Shown here: positions 44,564-52,193 of the stretch, piece by piece | Layout of the letters: every line of letters begins with the position of its first letter | Numbering within the stretch: the stretch's first letter is position 1 | DNA from: UBA2033 sp035345875 | GTDB taxonomy: Bacteria > Spirochaetota > Leptospiria > Leptospirales > Leptospiraceae | Assembly: GCA_035345875.1 (NCBI GenBank) | Contig: DAORDH010000003.1 | Location: 218,594 to 282,593, forward strand | Direction: 5' to 3' | DNA: 64,000 bases | Notes under the pieces: model-generated | Told to the model about the DNA's origin: nothing | The model's database searches: none | What the model saw: only the letters and a program-made list of their open reading frames with translations | Program-made: the position numbers and the translations under genes

Positions 44564-44953
44564 ATGGCATCTATAGTTAGTTTAAAAGCTGGTAAAACTA
44601 TATTCAAAGAAGGGGACTTTGGAAAGTCGATGTACATTGTTCTAGAAGGATCTGTAGAAATCTACGTTGTTCTGAATAAACAAGAAACACACCTTGCTAG
44701 TATGAATCAGGGAGATTTTTTTGGAGAAATGGCTCTTTTTAGAGATAAGCCTCGCAGTGCTTGCGCAAGAGTAATTTCAGATGTCAGGTTAGCCGTGATA
44801 GAAAGTCGTGCCCAATTAGAAAAATTTCTTTCGGATAACCCCTTATTTGCCGCTAAGATGGTAAATATTATGGCAGCTAGACTTGCCAATACAAATGATT
44901 TATTATTCCAAAAAATAAACGAATTATCTGCAAAGAAGATGGAATTTCAGTGA
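44564..44953 (+). CDS. Single-domain cyclic nucleotide-binding protein
   Basis: This 129-residue protein consists of one cNMP-binding domain of the Crp fold (about 5-120) with no DNA-binding domain. The phosphate-binding cassette reads FFGEMALFRDKPRSACARV; the conserved Glu and the Arg that contacts the cyclic phosphate are present, so it should bind cAMP or cGMP. Stand-alone domains act as effectors by binding other proteins. Two adenylate cyclases lie at the start of the window. GAGG at 44554-44557 precedes the ATG. The downstream ExbB gene starts ten bases after its stop, so a link between cAMP binding and proton-driven transport or motility is possible. Confidence 0.9.
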   Translation: MASIVSLKAGKTIFKEGDFGKSMYIVLEGSVEIYVVLNKQETHLASMNQGDFFGEMALFRDKPRSACARVISDVRLAVIESRAQLEKFLSDNPLFAAKMVNIMAARLANTNDLLFQKINELSAKKMEFQ

Positions 44954-44963
44954 GTCTCTCTTT

Positions 44964-45494
44964 GTGAATTTTATTTCTTTTTTTCTCTCAGGCGGTTTTC
45001 TGATGTATCCATTAGCCGCTATTGCAATCATCAACTCAACTCTTATTCTACACTTACTTACAACGTTTTTTATTTATTTAAGAGATTTACGACAAATAGA
45101 TAAAAAAAACCCAAAAAGTTCACTCATAAAATCTCTTGTAGATATTTCTCAAAAACCTGGAAAACGAAAATTCTGGATACAATTTAGTGATAAATTAATC
45201 TTGTATGAAAGAAGAGTCTTTTGGTTAAGCAATTTATCCGGTGTAGCAACGTTATCCGGTCTACTAGGCACTGTAATTGGAATTTACATCTCTTTTCAAA
45301 ATATGAAATCAAGTGGAACTGCATCTGCAGAAGTATTTGCTGATGGGATTAGCGTGGCTTTAATTACAACGATTGCAGGATTATTAATAGCGATTCCTTC
45401 TATGATTTCCTATTATCTATTAAAACATTTTTTAGAAGTCATAGAAGAAGAATCGTATGCTTTTTTATTTCACTCTAAGGCAAATAAAGATTAG
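44964..45494 (+). CDS. exbB: MotA/TolQ/ExbB-family proton channel protein
   Basis: This 176-residue protein begins at a GTG and has three membrane helices in the ExbB/TolQ arrangement (about 5-30, 95-120, 135-160). The proton-channel segment SGLLGTVIGIYISF and VALITTIAGLLIAIPS are typical of the family. Its normal partner is ExbD/TolR; the only candidate in the window is at 11427. It is co-directional with the cNMP-binding gene, ten bases upstream. Start choice: no clear Shine-Dalgarno precedes GTG 44964, so coupling to the upstream gene is assumed. Confidence 0.85.
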   Translation: MNFISFFLSGGFLMYPLAAIAIINSTLILHLLTTFFIYLRDLRQIDKKNPKSSLIKSLVDISQKPGKRKFWIQFSDKLILYERRVFWLSNLSGVATLSGLLGTVIGIYISFQNMKSSGTASAEVFADGISVALITTIAGLLIAIPSMISYYLLKHFLEVIEEESYAFLFHSKANKD

Positions 45495-45496
45495 CC

Positions 45497-45934
45497 TCAG
45501 GAAAATGGAACCATTAAAACAGGAACATTGGATTCATGCGCAATGGTTTCATCTATATCTTGAATAAAAATTTTATGAAGTAAATTGTGTTTGTGATGCC
45601 CAATGATTACTAAATCAATCTTTAATTTGGCAGATTCCTTTAAAATCATATCAACGGTAGCACCTTGAACGAGTAGTCCTTCTGCTTCGATATTTTTTTC
45701 TTTGAACTCATCTGCATATTTTTTGAGAAGATTGTGCTCTTTTTTCAATTCACCCGCCCGATGATCTCGAATGTATTGTGGACCAACATCATATCCAATA
45801 AAATCCGGATTTGGTGCGGCTATATGCACAAGCCATAACTTAGATCCAAACTTCTCAGCAATGGATCTTGCTTTTTCTAAAAGTATTTGCGTTTCTTTTT
45901 CTTCAAAAGTAACAGTTACAAGTATATTCTTCAT
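45497..45934 (-). CDS. UspA-family universal stress protein
   Basis: This 145-residue single-domain USP has the family fold signature from MKNILVTVTFEEKETQILL to NVPVLMVPF. The classical ATP-binding motif (G-x2-G-x9-G-S/T) is not intact: the corresponding stretch reads GHHKHNLLHKIF, so it may not bind ATP. It follows a CBS protein gene after 26 bases on the same strand, and the two are probably expressed together in stress. The start has no rival in frame. Confidence 0.88.
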   Translation of the reverse strand: MKNILVTVTFEEKETQILLEKARSIAEKFGSKLWLVHIAAPNPDFIGYDVGPQYIRDHRAGELKKEHNLLKKYADEFKEKNIEAEGLLVQGATVDMILKESAKLKIDLVIIGHHKHNLLHKIFIQDIDETIAHESNVPVLMVPFS

Positions 45935-45960
45935 GTTTCTAATGCCTTTCAGGTATCTTT

Positions 45961-46380
45961 TTATTCCTGAAATTTTTCGTCAAAGAAAATTACATTCATC
46001 AAGTCTTTACTCGTAACAATACCCTCTAAACGACCATTCTCATCTAAAACCACTACAGATTCTACCAAATGGTTGTTCATTTCATTCACTGCATCGTAAG
46101 CATGATCCTCCGCTTTCAACGAAATCAAGCGATGATGTGGCTTTACTTCTTCTAAAGTTTTTTCCAAAATAGATTTATCACTGTTAATAGCAAAACGTAA
46201 AAAGTCCGAAACGGACATAACAGAAACAGGTTTATGATTTGAATCGACGACAACAATGTGGTGAATGTTTTTTGAGCTTAACTTTCGAGCAACCTCTTGC
46301 CAAGTATGATGAGTATTGACCGTAAAAACATTCTTGGTCATAACATCTTTGACTTTTAATCCATTAAATGCACTTTTCAT
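45961..46380 (-). CDS. CBS-domain pair protein
   Basis: This 139-residue protein consists of two CBS motifs (about 8-65 and 75-135), each with the VKDVMT-type strand and the xGIVTSxDLM-type ending. A CBS pair binds adenosine nucleotides (AMP, ADP, ATP or others) and senses energy status. Stand-alone pairs occur as regulators; the target is unknown. It is the first gene of an operon with UspA. Confidence 0.88.
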   Translation of the reverse strand: MKSAFNGLKVKDVMTKNVFTVNTHHTWQEVARKLSSKNIHHIVVVDSNHKPVSVMSVSDFLRFAINSDKSILEKTLEEVKPHHRLISLKAEDHAYDAVNEMNNHLVESVVVLDENGRLEGIVTSKDLMNVIFFDEKFQE

Positions 46381-46608
46381 AACTTACTCCTCTTAGCGGT
46401 AGACTATTTTATCAGGGAATATGGATATTGCAATGATTTTTGAAATTAAAATTGATCTCAATGAAAAAAGAATTGATGCGATAGATGGTATTTATCACAA
46501 AAAACTATGACGATGGAAAAATCCTTGATACTACTTTGGATTTTAACATAACTAAATCCAATATTTCCCGAGGGAAATGAATAAATCAAAATCACTTTTT
46601 CTTTAAAA

Positions 46609-46779
46609 ATGCAACACTTACGTTTAACGGTGAACGGCGCACGTAAATCTCCTGCATTAGTTGAGGAAATTCCATTGAACACTAAAATTCAAACAGACGA
46701 TATGGGATGTCTCGAATTCAAATACAACGAAACTACCTATCCTAAAAGCAAGAATACCACAGCACTCGCATTTAATTAA
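46609..46779 (+). pseudogene. Short FecR-like fragment
   Basis: A 56-codon frame has a pattern reminiscent of FecR-domain proteins (TVNGARKSPALVEEIPLNTK, then QTDDMGCLEFKYNE, an xTIQTGxxGxxExxF-like run). No signal peptide or remaining domain is attached, and frame-breaking stops flank it. It may be a relic of a surface or regulatory protein. The resemblance is weak. Confidence 0.3.
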
Positions 46780-46842
46780 ATCAAGCTATCCTAGGCTAAA
46801 TACTACAAACCAAAGTCTGAAAATCTAGGTTCCTAGATTTAA

Positions 46843-47028
46843 CAAGAAAGGAAAGAGGAACGAGGACAGAAAAGAGAGGATAAATATTATTATCCGCAAG
46901 TTATTAAAAATTGTATTTCAAAAATTAAAATTGGATTTGAACGTTATTCACTAAAAAATGATCGCTTTATCATCAATACGATTTTTTCAGAGAATGATAC
47001 AATGCAAATGAAATTAACGATAGTGTAA
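46843..47028 (+). pseudogene. Second coding-like fragment, origin unclear
   Basis: A 61-codon frame, stop-bounded and without a clear start, encodes a Lys/Glu-rich beginning and DKYYYPQVIKNCISKIKIG, ending QMKLTIV. The YPQVIKNC segment is loosely like the C-terminal domains of AgmX/TonB-type envelope proteins. It lies just after the FecR-like fragment and the palindrome at 46821-46840, so both may be parts of one dead gene. Confidence 0.25.
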
Positions 47029-47242
47029 ACACATTAGACTGGAAATAAATTATAATTACTGCTATAGATTTTTTCTGATTATGTCTTTCCATTTAAAATT
47101 TTTTTTAATAAATATACATTTTTAAGTAGACGGGTAACAGGTATTAACCCCATAATTGTCTTATAAATAAAAATAAAATTGATTGTAGTACAAGAGGCTT
47201 CTAAAAATATGGTAAAAAGGCAGTAAAAGGAAGGTACGAAAG

Positions 47243-47602
47243 TTGGATTTTCCAGATTTAGAATCTTATTTTCAAGTTTTGACGGACACTACTGATAACA
47301 TAGCGATCATCAACACTCACTATGAGGCAGATCATGATCGAGACTTTAAACAATTAGAAGATATCTTTAGTGATATCATTTCACGCCCATGGGAGCATTC
47401 TCCAGATGACTACTATGTGTTATTCACTAGCTACTTTACATTTCATGTTAAAATAATTGAAGAAATCATAAAAGAAGCTAGAGAAATTCTCAATCCTGAG
47501 AAGCGCGACTATCTCAAAAAGCTTGTAAATTACAAAAAAGAAGCTGATGAGTGGTTTCAGGCTCTCAAGAAAAAAAGAAAATCGGTCATGGTAGCTGCAT
47601 AA
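47243..47602 (+). CDS. Hypothetical protein, 119 aa
   Basis: Not recognised. A TTG-initiated frame (AAGG at 47231-47234, eight bases upstream) encodes an acidic, mainly helical protein (DLESYFQVLTDTTDNIAII; a helix-rich YVLFTSYFTFHVKIIEEIIK) with a basic C-terminus (KKKRKSV). There is no signal peptide. It is followed by the hairpin at 47620 and the MBOAT operon, and could be co-transcribed with it. Confidence 0.6.
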   Translation: MDFPDLESYFQVLTDTTDNIAIINTHYEADHDRDFKQLEDIFSDIISRPWEHSPDDYYVLFTSYFTFHVKIIEEIIKEAREILNPEKRDYLKKLVNYKKEADEWFQALKKKRKSVMVAA

Positions 47603-47619
47603 AATTTGATTTTTAAGAC

Positions 47620-47647
47620 ATACCATAGAGTATTGACTCTATGGTAT
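47620..47647 (+). promoter_or_regulatory. Perfect hairpin enclosing the MBOAT start codon
   Basis: ATACCATAGAGT (47620-47631) and ACTCTATGGTAT (47636-47647) are perfectly inverted with a four-base loop (ATTG). The ATG start codon of the MBOAT gene (47641-47643) lies inside the right arm and no Shine-Dalgarno is visible before it. In mRNA this would sequester the start, which suggests translational control or coupling; a terminator for the upstream gene is the alternative. Confidence 0.65.
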
Positions 47648-49071
47648 TTAATTCAATTGATTTTCTCCTCTTTTTTCCGGTAGTTTACTTACTCTACCTG
47701 AGGATAAATCATAAAAAGCAAAATATCTTACTCCTTGTAGCTAGTTATTTTTTTTATGGCTATTGGGACTATAGATTTTTGTCGCTTTTGTTTCTTTCCA
47801 CTATTATTGATTACTATGCTTCTATAAGCATAGAGGCTAATTGGGATAATCCGCAAAAGAAAAAATATTTTCTATATCTTAGCATCTTTTCCAATTTAAC
47901 TATTCTAGGCTTTTTTAAATACTTTAAGTTCTTTGTAAAAAGTGCAGTCGCGGGTTTTTCATCAATTGGGATTCAGGTGAATGAACCTGTCTTGAATATC
48001 ATTCTACCTCTAGGAATTTCCTTTTATACATTTCAAACCATGTCATATACGATAGATGTATATAGAGGTGATCTAAAACCCACTCGGAACTTTTTAGATT
48101 TTGCCCTTTTTGTTACCTTTTTCCCACAGCTAGTCGCAGGTCCGATAGAGCGTGCTACCAATCTACTTCCACAAATACTCAATCCTCGCACAGTTACTTT
48201 TGAAAAGGTTTCACAGGGTTCTTTTTTAATTTTATTCGGTCTTTATAAAAAAGTCTATATTGCAGATAATCTTGCAACTATTGTAGACCCGATTTTTTTA
48301 CAAAACCCAGAATCCATTGCAGCCCGAACGGGAGCTGAAGCAATCATTGGGTGTTTTGCTTTCCTATTACAAATCTATTGTGATTTTGCAGGCTATTCAG
48401 ACATAGCACGTGGTATAGCCAAATTTATGGGAGTAGAGCTGATTCGAAATTTTAACCATCCTTTCTTTGCTCGGGACTTCAATGATTTTTGGCGTCGTTG
48501 GCATACATCCTTTATGAATTGGTTACGCGACTATGTCTATGTTCCTCTCTCCAAAACGAATAATAGTGAATTTAGAAATCATGTTAATATGATGATAGTT
48601 TTTTTATTATCCGGTTTTTGGCATGGAGCCAACTGGACATTTATCATGTGGGGTTTTTCTTTAGGAGTTATAGCAAGCGTCTATCGTATAGCGCGTAGAC
48701 TCAATCCGAATAAGGAAGTAGGGGAGAGAAAAAACCCTGGAGCACTTACATGGATTTTTCATGCGATATTGGCAGATGCTCTTGTGATTTTTACATGTGT
48801 ATTCTTCCGAGCAGAAGAACTCTCTACTGGATTTATTTTTTGGAAGAAAATGTTTGTAGAGTTTGGAACTATCGATCCAAAAATTTTAGGAAAATTTTTC
48901 AAACTAATCATTCCACTTTTCCTAATAGAACTTTACCAGTTTAAAAAAGACAATGAATTTGCCTTCTTTGAATTAAAAACAGTTTATAGAGTTCTGTTTT
49001 ACCTGTTTCTTTTCTACTCAATTATAATCATGGGGAACAATAAAAATGCATTTATTTATTTCGTATTCTAA
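47641..49071 (+). CDS. MBOAT-family O-acyltransferase (AlgI-like)
   Basis: This 476-residue polytopic membrane protein has the AlgI N-terminus (MVFNSIDFLLFFPVVYLLYL, which fixes the start), about ten membrane helices, and the MBOAT catalytic region FWRRWHTSF followed by LSGFWHGANWTFIMWG with the invariant His. The family transfers acyl (usually acetyl) groups from a carrier to extracellular polysaccharides. Two SGNH-like genes overlap in series downstream, as in alginate acetylation (AlgI with AlgJ/AlgX). The substrate glycan is unknown. Its start codon lies inside the hairpin at 47620. Confidence 0.93.
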   Translation: MVFNSIDFLLFFPVVYLLYLRINHKKQNILLLVASYFFYGYWDYRFLSLLFLSTIIDYYASISIEANWDNPQKKKYFLYLSIFSNLTILGFFKYFKFFVKSAVAGFSSIGIQVNEPVLNIILPLGISFYTFQTMSYTIDVYRGDLKPTRNFLDFALFVTFFPQLVAGPIERATNLLPQILNPRTVTFEKVSQGSFLILFGLYKKVYIADNLATIVDPIFLQNPESIAARTGAEAIIGCFAFLLQIYCDFAGYSDIARGIAKFMGVELIRNFNHPFFARDFNDFWRRWHTSFMNWLRDYVYVPLSKTNNSEFRNHVNMMIVFLLSGFWHGANWTFIMWGFSLGVIASVYRIARRLNPNKEVGERKNPGALTWIFHAILADALVIFTCVFFRAEELSTGFIFWKKMFVEFGTIDPKILGKFFKLIIPLFLIELYQFKKDNEFAFFELKTVYRVLFYLFLFYSIIIMGNNKNAFIYFVF

Positions 49072-50125
49072 AAAAGTCCCGGCATTTATCACTACAGTTA
49101 TTCTAATTTTAGGATTTGAAGTTAGTTTGTATTTTGTCCCGAATCTGCATTATCTAGAGGGAGGGGGATCTTTTTTTACATATTATAAAAAGAACATCGC
49201 TGAAAATGAAAAACAAACCTTTGATATACTTTTATTTGGCGATAGTCGCTCTTTATCAATAAATGGAATCAAAGAAAAAGAGGCAGATTATACAATGTAT
49301 AATTTTAGCCTTCCAGCAGCAGGTCCTCGCTATTTTAAATTCTTTTTAAAGAAATACCTAAACCATCATCCAAATCCTAAACTTATCATCTGGGCTGCAG
49401 ATCCAGAGCAATTCAATCACACAAAGTCGAAAACCTTTAACACAGATAAAAATCTATGGCAGCAATACAAACATAGACTCCTGAATCTTTTTACATTTTT
49501 AGAAAGTTTTGAACAATATAGTGGAAATGAACTTTTATTTATCTCAAGAGAATATTTACCTCTTGTTATGTATTCTTACAAATATAGACAAGGCTTAGAT
49601 GATTTACTCAGTGGTTTAAAACTAGAAACTATAACTACTAGAGAGACTTACCATACAAAACAAAATAGAATGATTGAAGCAATTACCTCAAGTCACAATG
49701 GTCAAATTAATTTAGGTGATTATTTTATGGCAGATCAGAAAGAAGTAGAAAAAAGCTATCTAAAATACATTGAAGCGTTAAATGCACAGAAGGATTTTGA
49801 TCTAAGTCCTTTAGCTGATTTTATTTCTTATGCTCAGAATAAAAACATTCCAGTTCTTGTTTTGAATATTCCTAGGGCAGAAGGATTAAACGATACCCTG
49901 TATTTTAAATTAATCACACCGGAAATTAAAAAAATTGTTTCTGCTTATGCAAATGCAAGGTATTTAGAATTTCCGCAAATGGACTATCCTGTTTCTCTTT
50001 TCTCGGAATCAATTCATTACAATGGAGCTGGAGAAAAACAGCTAAATTCTGATTTTAAAAAATCCATCTATCCTGAAATTGTATCAATCATAAAAAAAAA
50101 TGAAGAGGCGTCTCATGAAAAATAA
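49046..50125 (+). CDS. SGNH-like exported protein (DUF1574-type, AlgJ/AlgX-like role)
   Basis: This 359-residue protein has an N-terminal hydrophobic anchor (about 12-30) and an SGNH-like domain: LLFGDSRSLS gives the catalytic Ser, and SESIHYNGAGEKQL near the end gives the His. It resembles a protein class expanded in Leptospira (DUF1574, from memory). It overlaps the MBOAT gene by 26 bases and the next SGNH gene by 11. The role expected by analogy with AlgJ/AlgX is acetyl transfer to the glycan outside the membrane. Confidence 0.82.
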   Translation: MHLFISYSKKVPAFITTVILILGFEVSLYFVPNLHYLEGGGSFFTYYKKNIAENEKQTFDILLFGDSRSLSINGIKEKEADYTMYNFSLPAAGPRYFKFFLKKYLNHHPNPKLIIWAADPEQFNHTKSKTFNTDKNLWQQYKHRLLNLFTFLESFEQYSGNELLFISREYLPLVMYSYKYRQGLDDLLSGLKLETITTRETYHTKQNRMIEAITSSHNGQINLGDYFMADQKEVEKSYLKYIEALNAQKDFDLSPLADFISYAQNKNIPVLVLNIPRAEGLNDTLYFKLITPEIKKIVSAYANARYLEFPQMDYPVSLFSESIHYNGAGEKQLNSDFKKSIYPEIVSIIKKNEEASHEK

Positions 50126-51173
50126 AAAATTTTTACTCTATCCTGTTTTCTTATTTTTATTTTTATTCGCCTTTGATAAGATTTTTCTAATCGATAAGGT
50201 GCGATCTTATGTAAAATCAGATTTCACCTATATTTATTATGAGACAAGAGAAGATCTTTTTGAATCCCTAAAAACTCGCAAGTCTGATAAAAAGTTAATG
50301 ATTATTCTTGGATCCTCTCGGCTCCTTTATTTTGATTCAAAAGATTTAGAGCAATTTTATCCCAATTGGGATATTTATAACTTTTCTTCTGCAGTAACAA
50401 CGCCTGCATATTACTACTACTATCTCGAAAAAATTTTAGATGCTGGAATTAAGCCTGACTTTGTTCTTTTAGAATCCGATCCAAACCAATTTAACTCAAA
50501 CACACCGGTATTCAAAAACTCAAATTTGACTTATAGCTTTAATCTACCATTTATTCTAAGACATGCAAATTTATTCGGAAAAGAATACGTTAGTTTTTAT
50601 TTAGGTAAATTTTTATTTGCTTCAAGCAAAAACAAACCCCATTTAGATACTGCCTATAAAAGACTCACCGACCCCAGATATGAAGTCATTGCGAAAGAAG
50701 GTCACAAAATAAAGGAAATGCTCTTAGAAAGCAAAGGACATTCTAAATCTCTAGTGGAAAACTTTGTTGAGAGAGATTTTGGAATTTTGCAAGCAACCAG
50801 TCAAAGAACAATTGATTGGCTTTTTTCTTCCTATAAAGAATCGGAAATGCAATATTCATTTTATGAAAAGATTCTTTCAAAACTATCAGAGAATAAAATT
50901 AAGACAGTGATTGTATGGCCTCAGAGTTCTCTACCAATGCAAGATCTAATGCGCAAATCAGAAACGGTTGGAAAAAAGGTAAGTCTTTGGTTTACAAAAG
51001 TAAATTCGATCAGCGGCAAATATGGATATACCGTTCGAGATATGGACGCAACAGAAGATTATTATTGTAATACTTTTGTGGATGGTGGACATATTGCAAA
51101 AGACTGCTATCATCCTTTTATGCGATATGTTATGAGTGAATATTTCAAGATTGCCAAAGAAGAAAGACAATGA
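50115..51173 (+). CDS. Second SGNH-like exported protein (DUF1574-type)
   Basis: This 352-residue paralogue of the previous gene has a signal anchor (about 5-22), the nucleophile region IILGSSRLLYFD (GSSR instead of GDSR), and DGGHIAKDCYHPF near the C-terminus with the His. GAAGAGG at 50102-50108 precedes ATG 50115; the in-frame ATG at 50100 lacks it. The G-S-S change removes the Asp usually next to the Ser but keeps the nucleophile. Two tandem copies after one MBOAT suggest divided labour or different substrates. Confidence 0.8.
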   Translation: MKNKKFLLYPVFLFLFLFAFDKIFLIDKVRSYVKSDFTYIYYETREDLFESLKTRKSDKKLMIILGSSRLLYFDSKDLEQFYPNWDIYNFSSAVTTPAYYYYYLEKILDAGIKPDFVLLESDPNQFNSNTPVFKNSNLTYSFNLPFILRHANLFGKEYVSFYLGKFLFASSKNKPHLDTAYKRLTDPRYEVIAKEGHKIKEMLLESKGHSKSLVENFVERDFGILQATSQRTIDWLFSSYKESEMQYSFYEKILSKLSENKIKTVIVWPQSSLPMQDLMRKSETVGKKVSLWFTKVNSISGKYGYTVRDMDATEDYYCNTFVDGGHIAKDCYHPFMRYVMSEYFKIAKEERQ

Positions 51174-51337
51174 CAAAAAATGACTCTTTCAAATATATCT
51201 ATTTAGCCTAATTAAAAATTGAGAAAAACTCAAAATTAATTTTGGTATGTAATTTATAAAAAATTTATTGAACTTACTTATATTTTTAAAAATATAGATT
51301 CCATTTTTAAAAATGAATTTTGACAATGAGGATTTAA

Positions 51338-51745
51338 ATGGAAAAATTATATGAGAAAGAGGGTGTAGTAGCAATCTATTGGGATCCAGCTGCTAGGGCT
51401 TTATGCCCTGAATGGAAAAGTTTTTCTGTAATGGATAAAGAAGTAAAAGAAGGATTAGAAAAATTGCTCACATTTATCATTGAAAAGAAATGTGATCGGC
51501 AAATTATAAATACTGGAAAAACTTTAGGAGCATTTAGCGAAAACATTCAAGACTGGTTGGGAAATGATTGGATTCCTCGCGCTGTAAAAGCAGGAATGAA
51601 ATATGTGGCAACTGTTACTCCCAAAAATGCAATGGCTCAGCTATCAAACGATTATTGGCAAGAAGTTAGCACTGACATCGGATTTATAACAATCAATGTA
51701 ACCTCTCATGAAGATGGAGTTCAGTGGTTAAAGAAATTCCCTTAA
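51338..51745 (+). CDS. STAS/SpoIIAA-like protein
   Basis: A 135-residue protein with a beta-alpha layout resembling SpoIIAA-like STAS/SEC14-type proteins (VAIYWDPAARALCPEW at the start; a helix DKEVKEGLEKLLTFIIEKK; then strands ending ITINVTSHEDGVQWLKKF). There is no membrane segment. If it is a STAS anti-anti-sigma protein, the HATPase membrane protein at 29753 could be a partner; this is inferred from type only. An 8-bp dyad (51774-51781, 51791-51798) follows the gene and may end the transcript. Confidence 0.55.
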   Translation: MEKLYEKEGVVAIYWDPAARALCPEWKSFSVMDKEVKEGLEKLLTFIIEKKCDRQIINTGKTLGAFSENIQDWLGNDWIPRAVKAGMKYVATVTPKNAMAQLSNDYWQEVSTDIGFITINVTSHEDGVQWLKKFP

Positions 51746-52193
51746 CCCCTAATTTACACTGAATGAATAATGATCATAGACATAAAGTCCGTCTATGAAT
51801 CGAATCAAGCCAAGCATCCTGTTACCTATATCGCATTTAGTTCTAAATACATTCATACTATCTATAACTGAACGTTCTCAAAGGATGTGCATCAAAGAAA
51901 TATCGTATCTTTTCTCAATAAATGGAGCTACTCTTCTGCTCCATATTTTTTATACTAATGAAAGCGCAATAGGAATCATTAAAAAGTTATTGAATCATTT
52001 TATATACCGAATGACAAAAATAATTTTCCATAAGGGCTTTATTTGAGTAGTATTTGGTATACCGCACATACAGACGTGTGGGAACACTAAGAAGTGTTTA
52101 GACCAAACCCACCTTTTTATTTTTGAAATGGGATTTTTCTTTTGACGTTTGGTATAAATAGAAAATGATAGGAGTAACAAAAATGAGGTGTTC
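51746..52193. other. Intergenic region with small dyads
   Basis: About 450 bases. It holds the dyad TCATAGAC/GTCTATGA (51774-51798), a weak hairpin AACACT/AGTGTT (52083-52098), and no credible gene; the 83-codon frame at 51795-52046 lacks a ribosome binding site. The right part carries the promoter of the YwqK-repeat lipoprotein gene. Confidence 0.4.

Larger units (their letters stand above)
46381..47242. other. Gene-free region with degraded coding remnants
   Basis: About 860 bases without an intact gene. A perfect 20-base palindrome with two-base centre, AAATCTAGG/CCTAGATTT (46821-46840), lies between two coding-like fragments listed separately. Stop codons interrupt any longer frame. The right part (47030-47240) is AT-rich and empty except for the promoter of the gene at 47243. 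Confidence 0.5.

Noticed and set aside
46458..46682. A 74-codon minus-strand frame
   Set aside because: It overlaps the FecR-like fragment on the other strand and has no signal or homology that I can see.
51795..52046. An 83-codon plus-strand frame in the gap before the YwqK-repeat lipoprotein
   Set aside because: No Shine-Dalgarno, unusual amino acid mix, and it starts inside a dyad; probably a chance frame.
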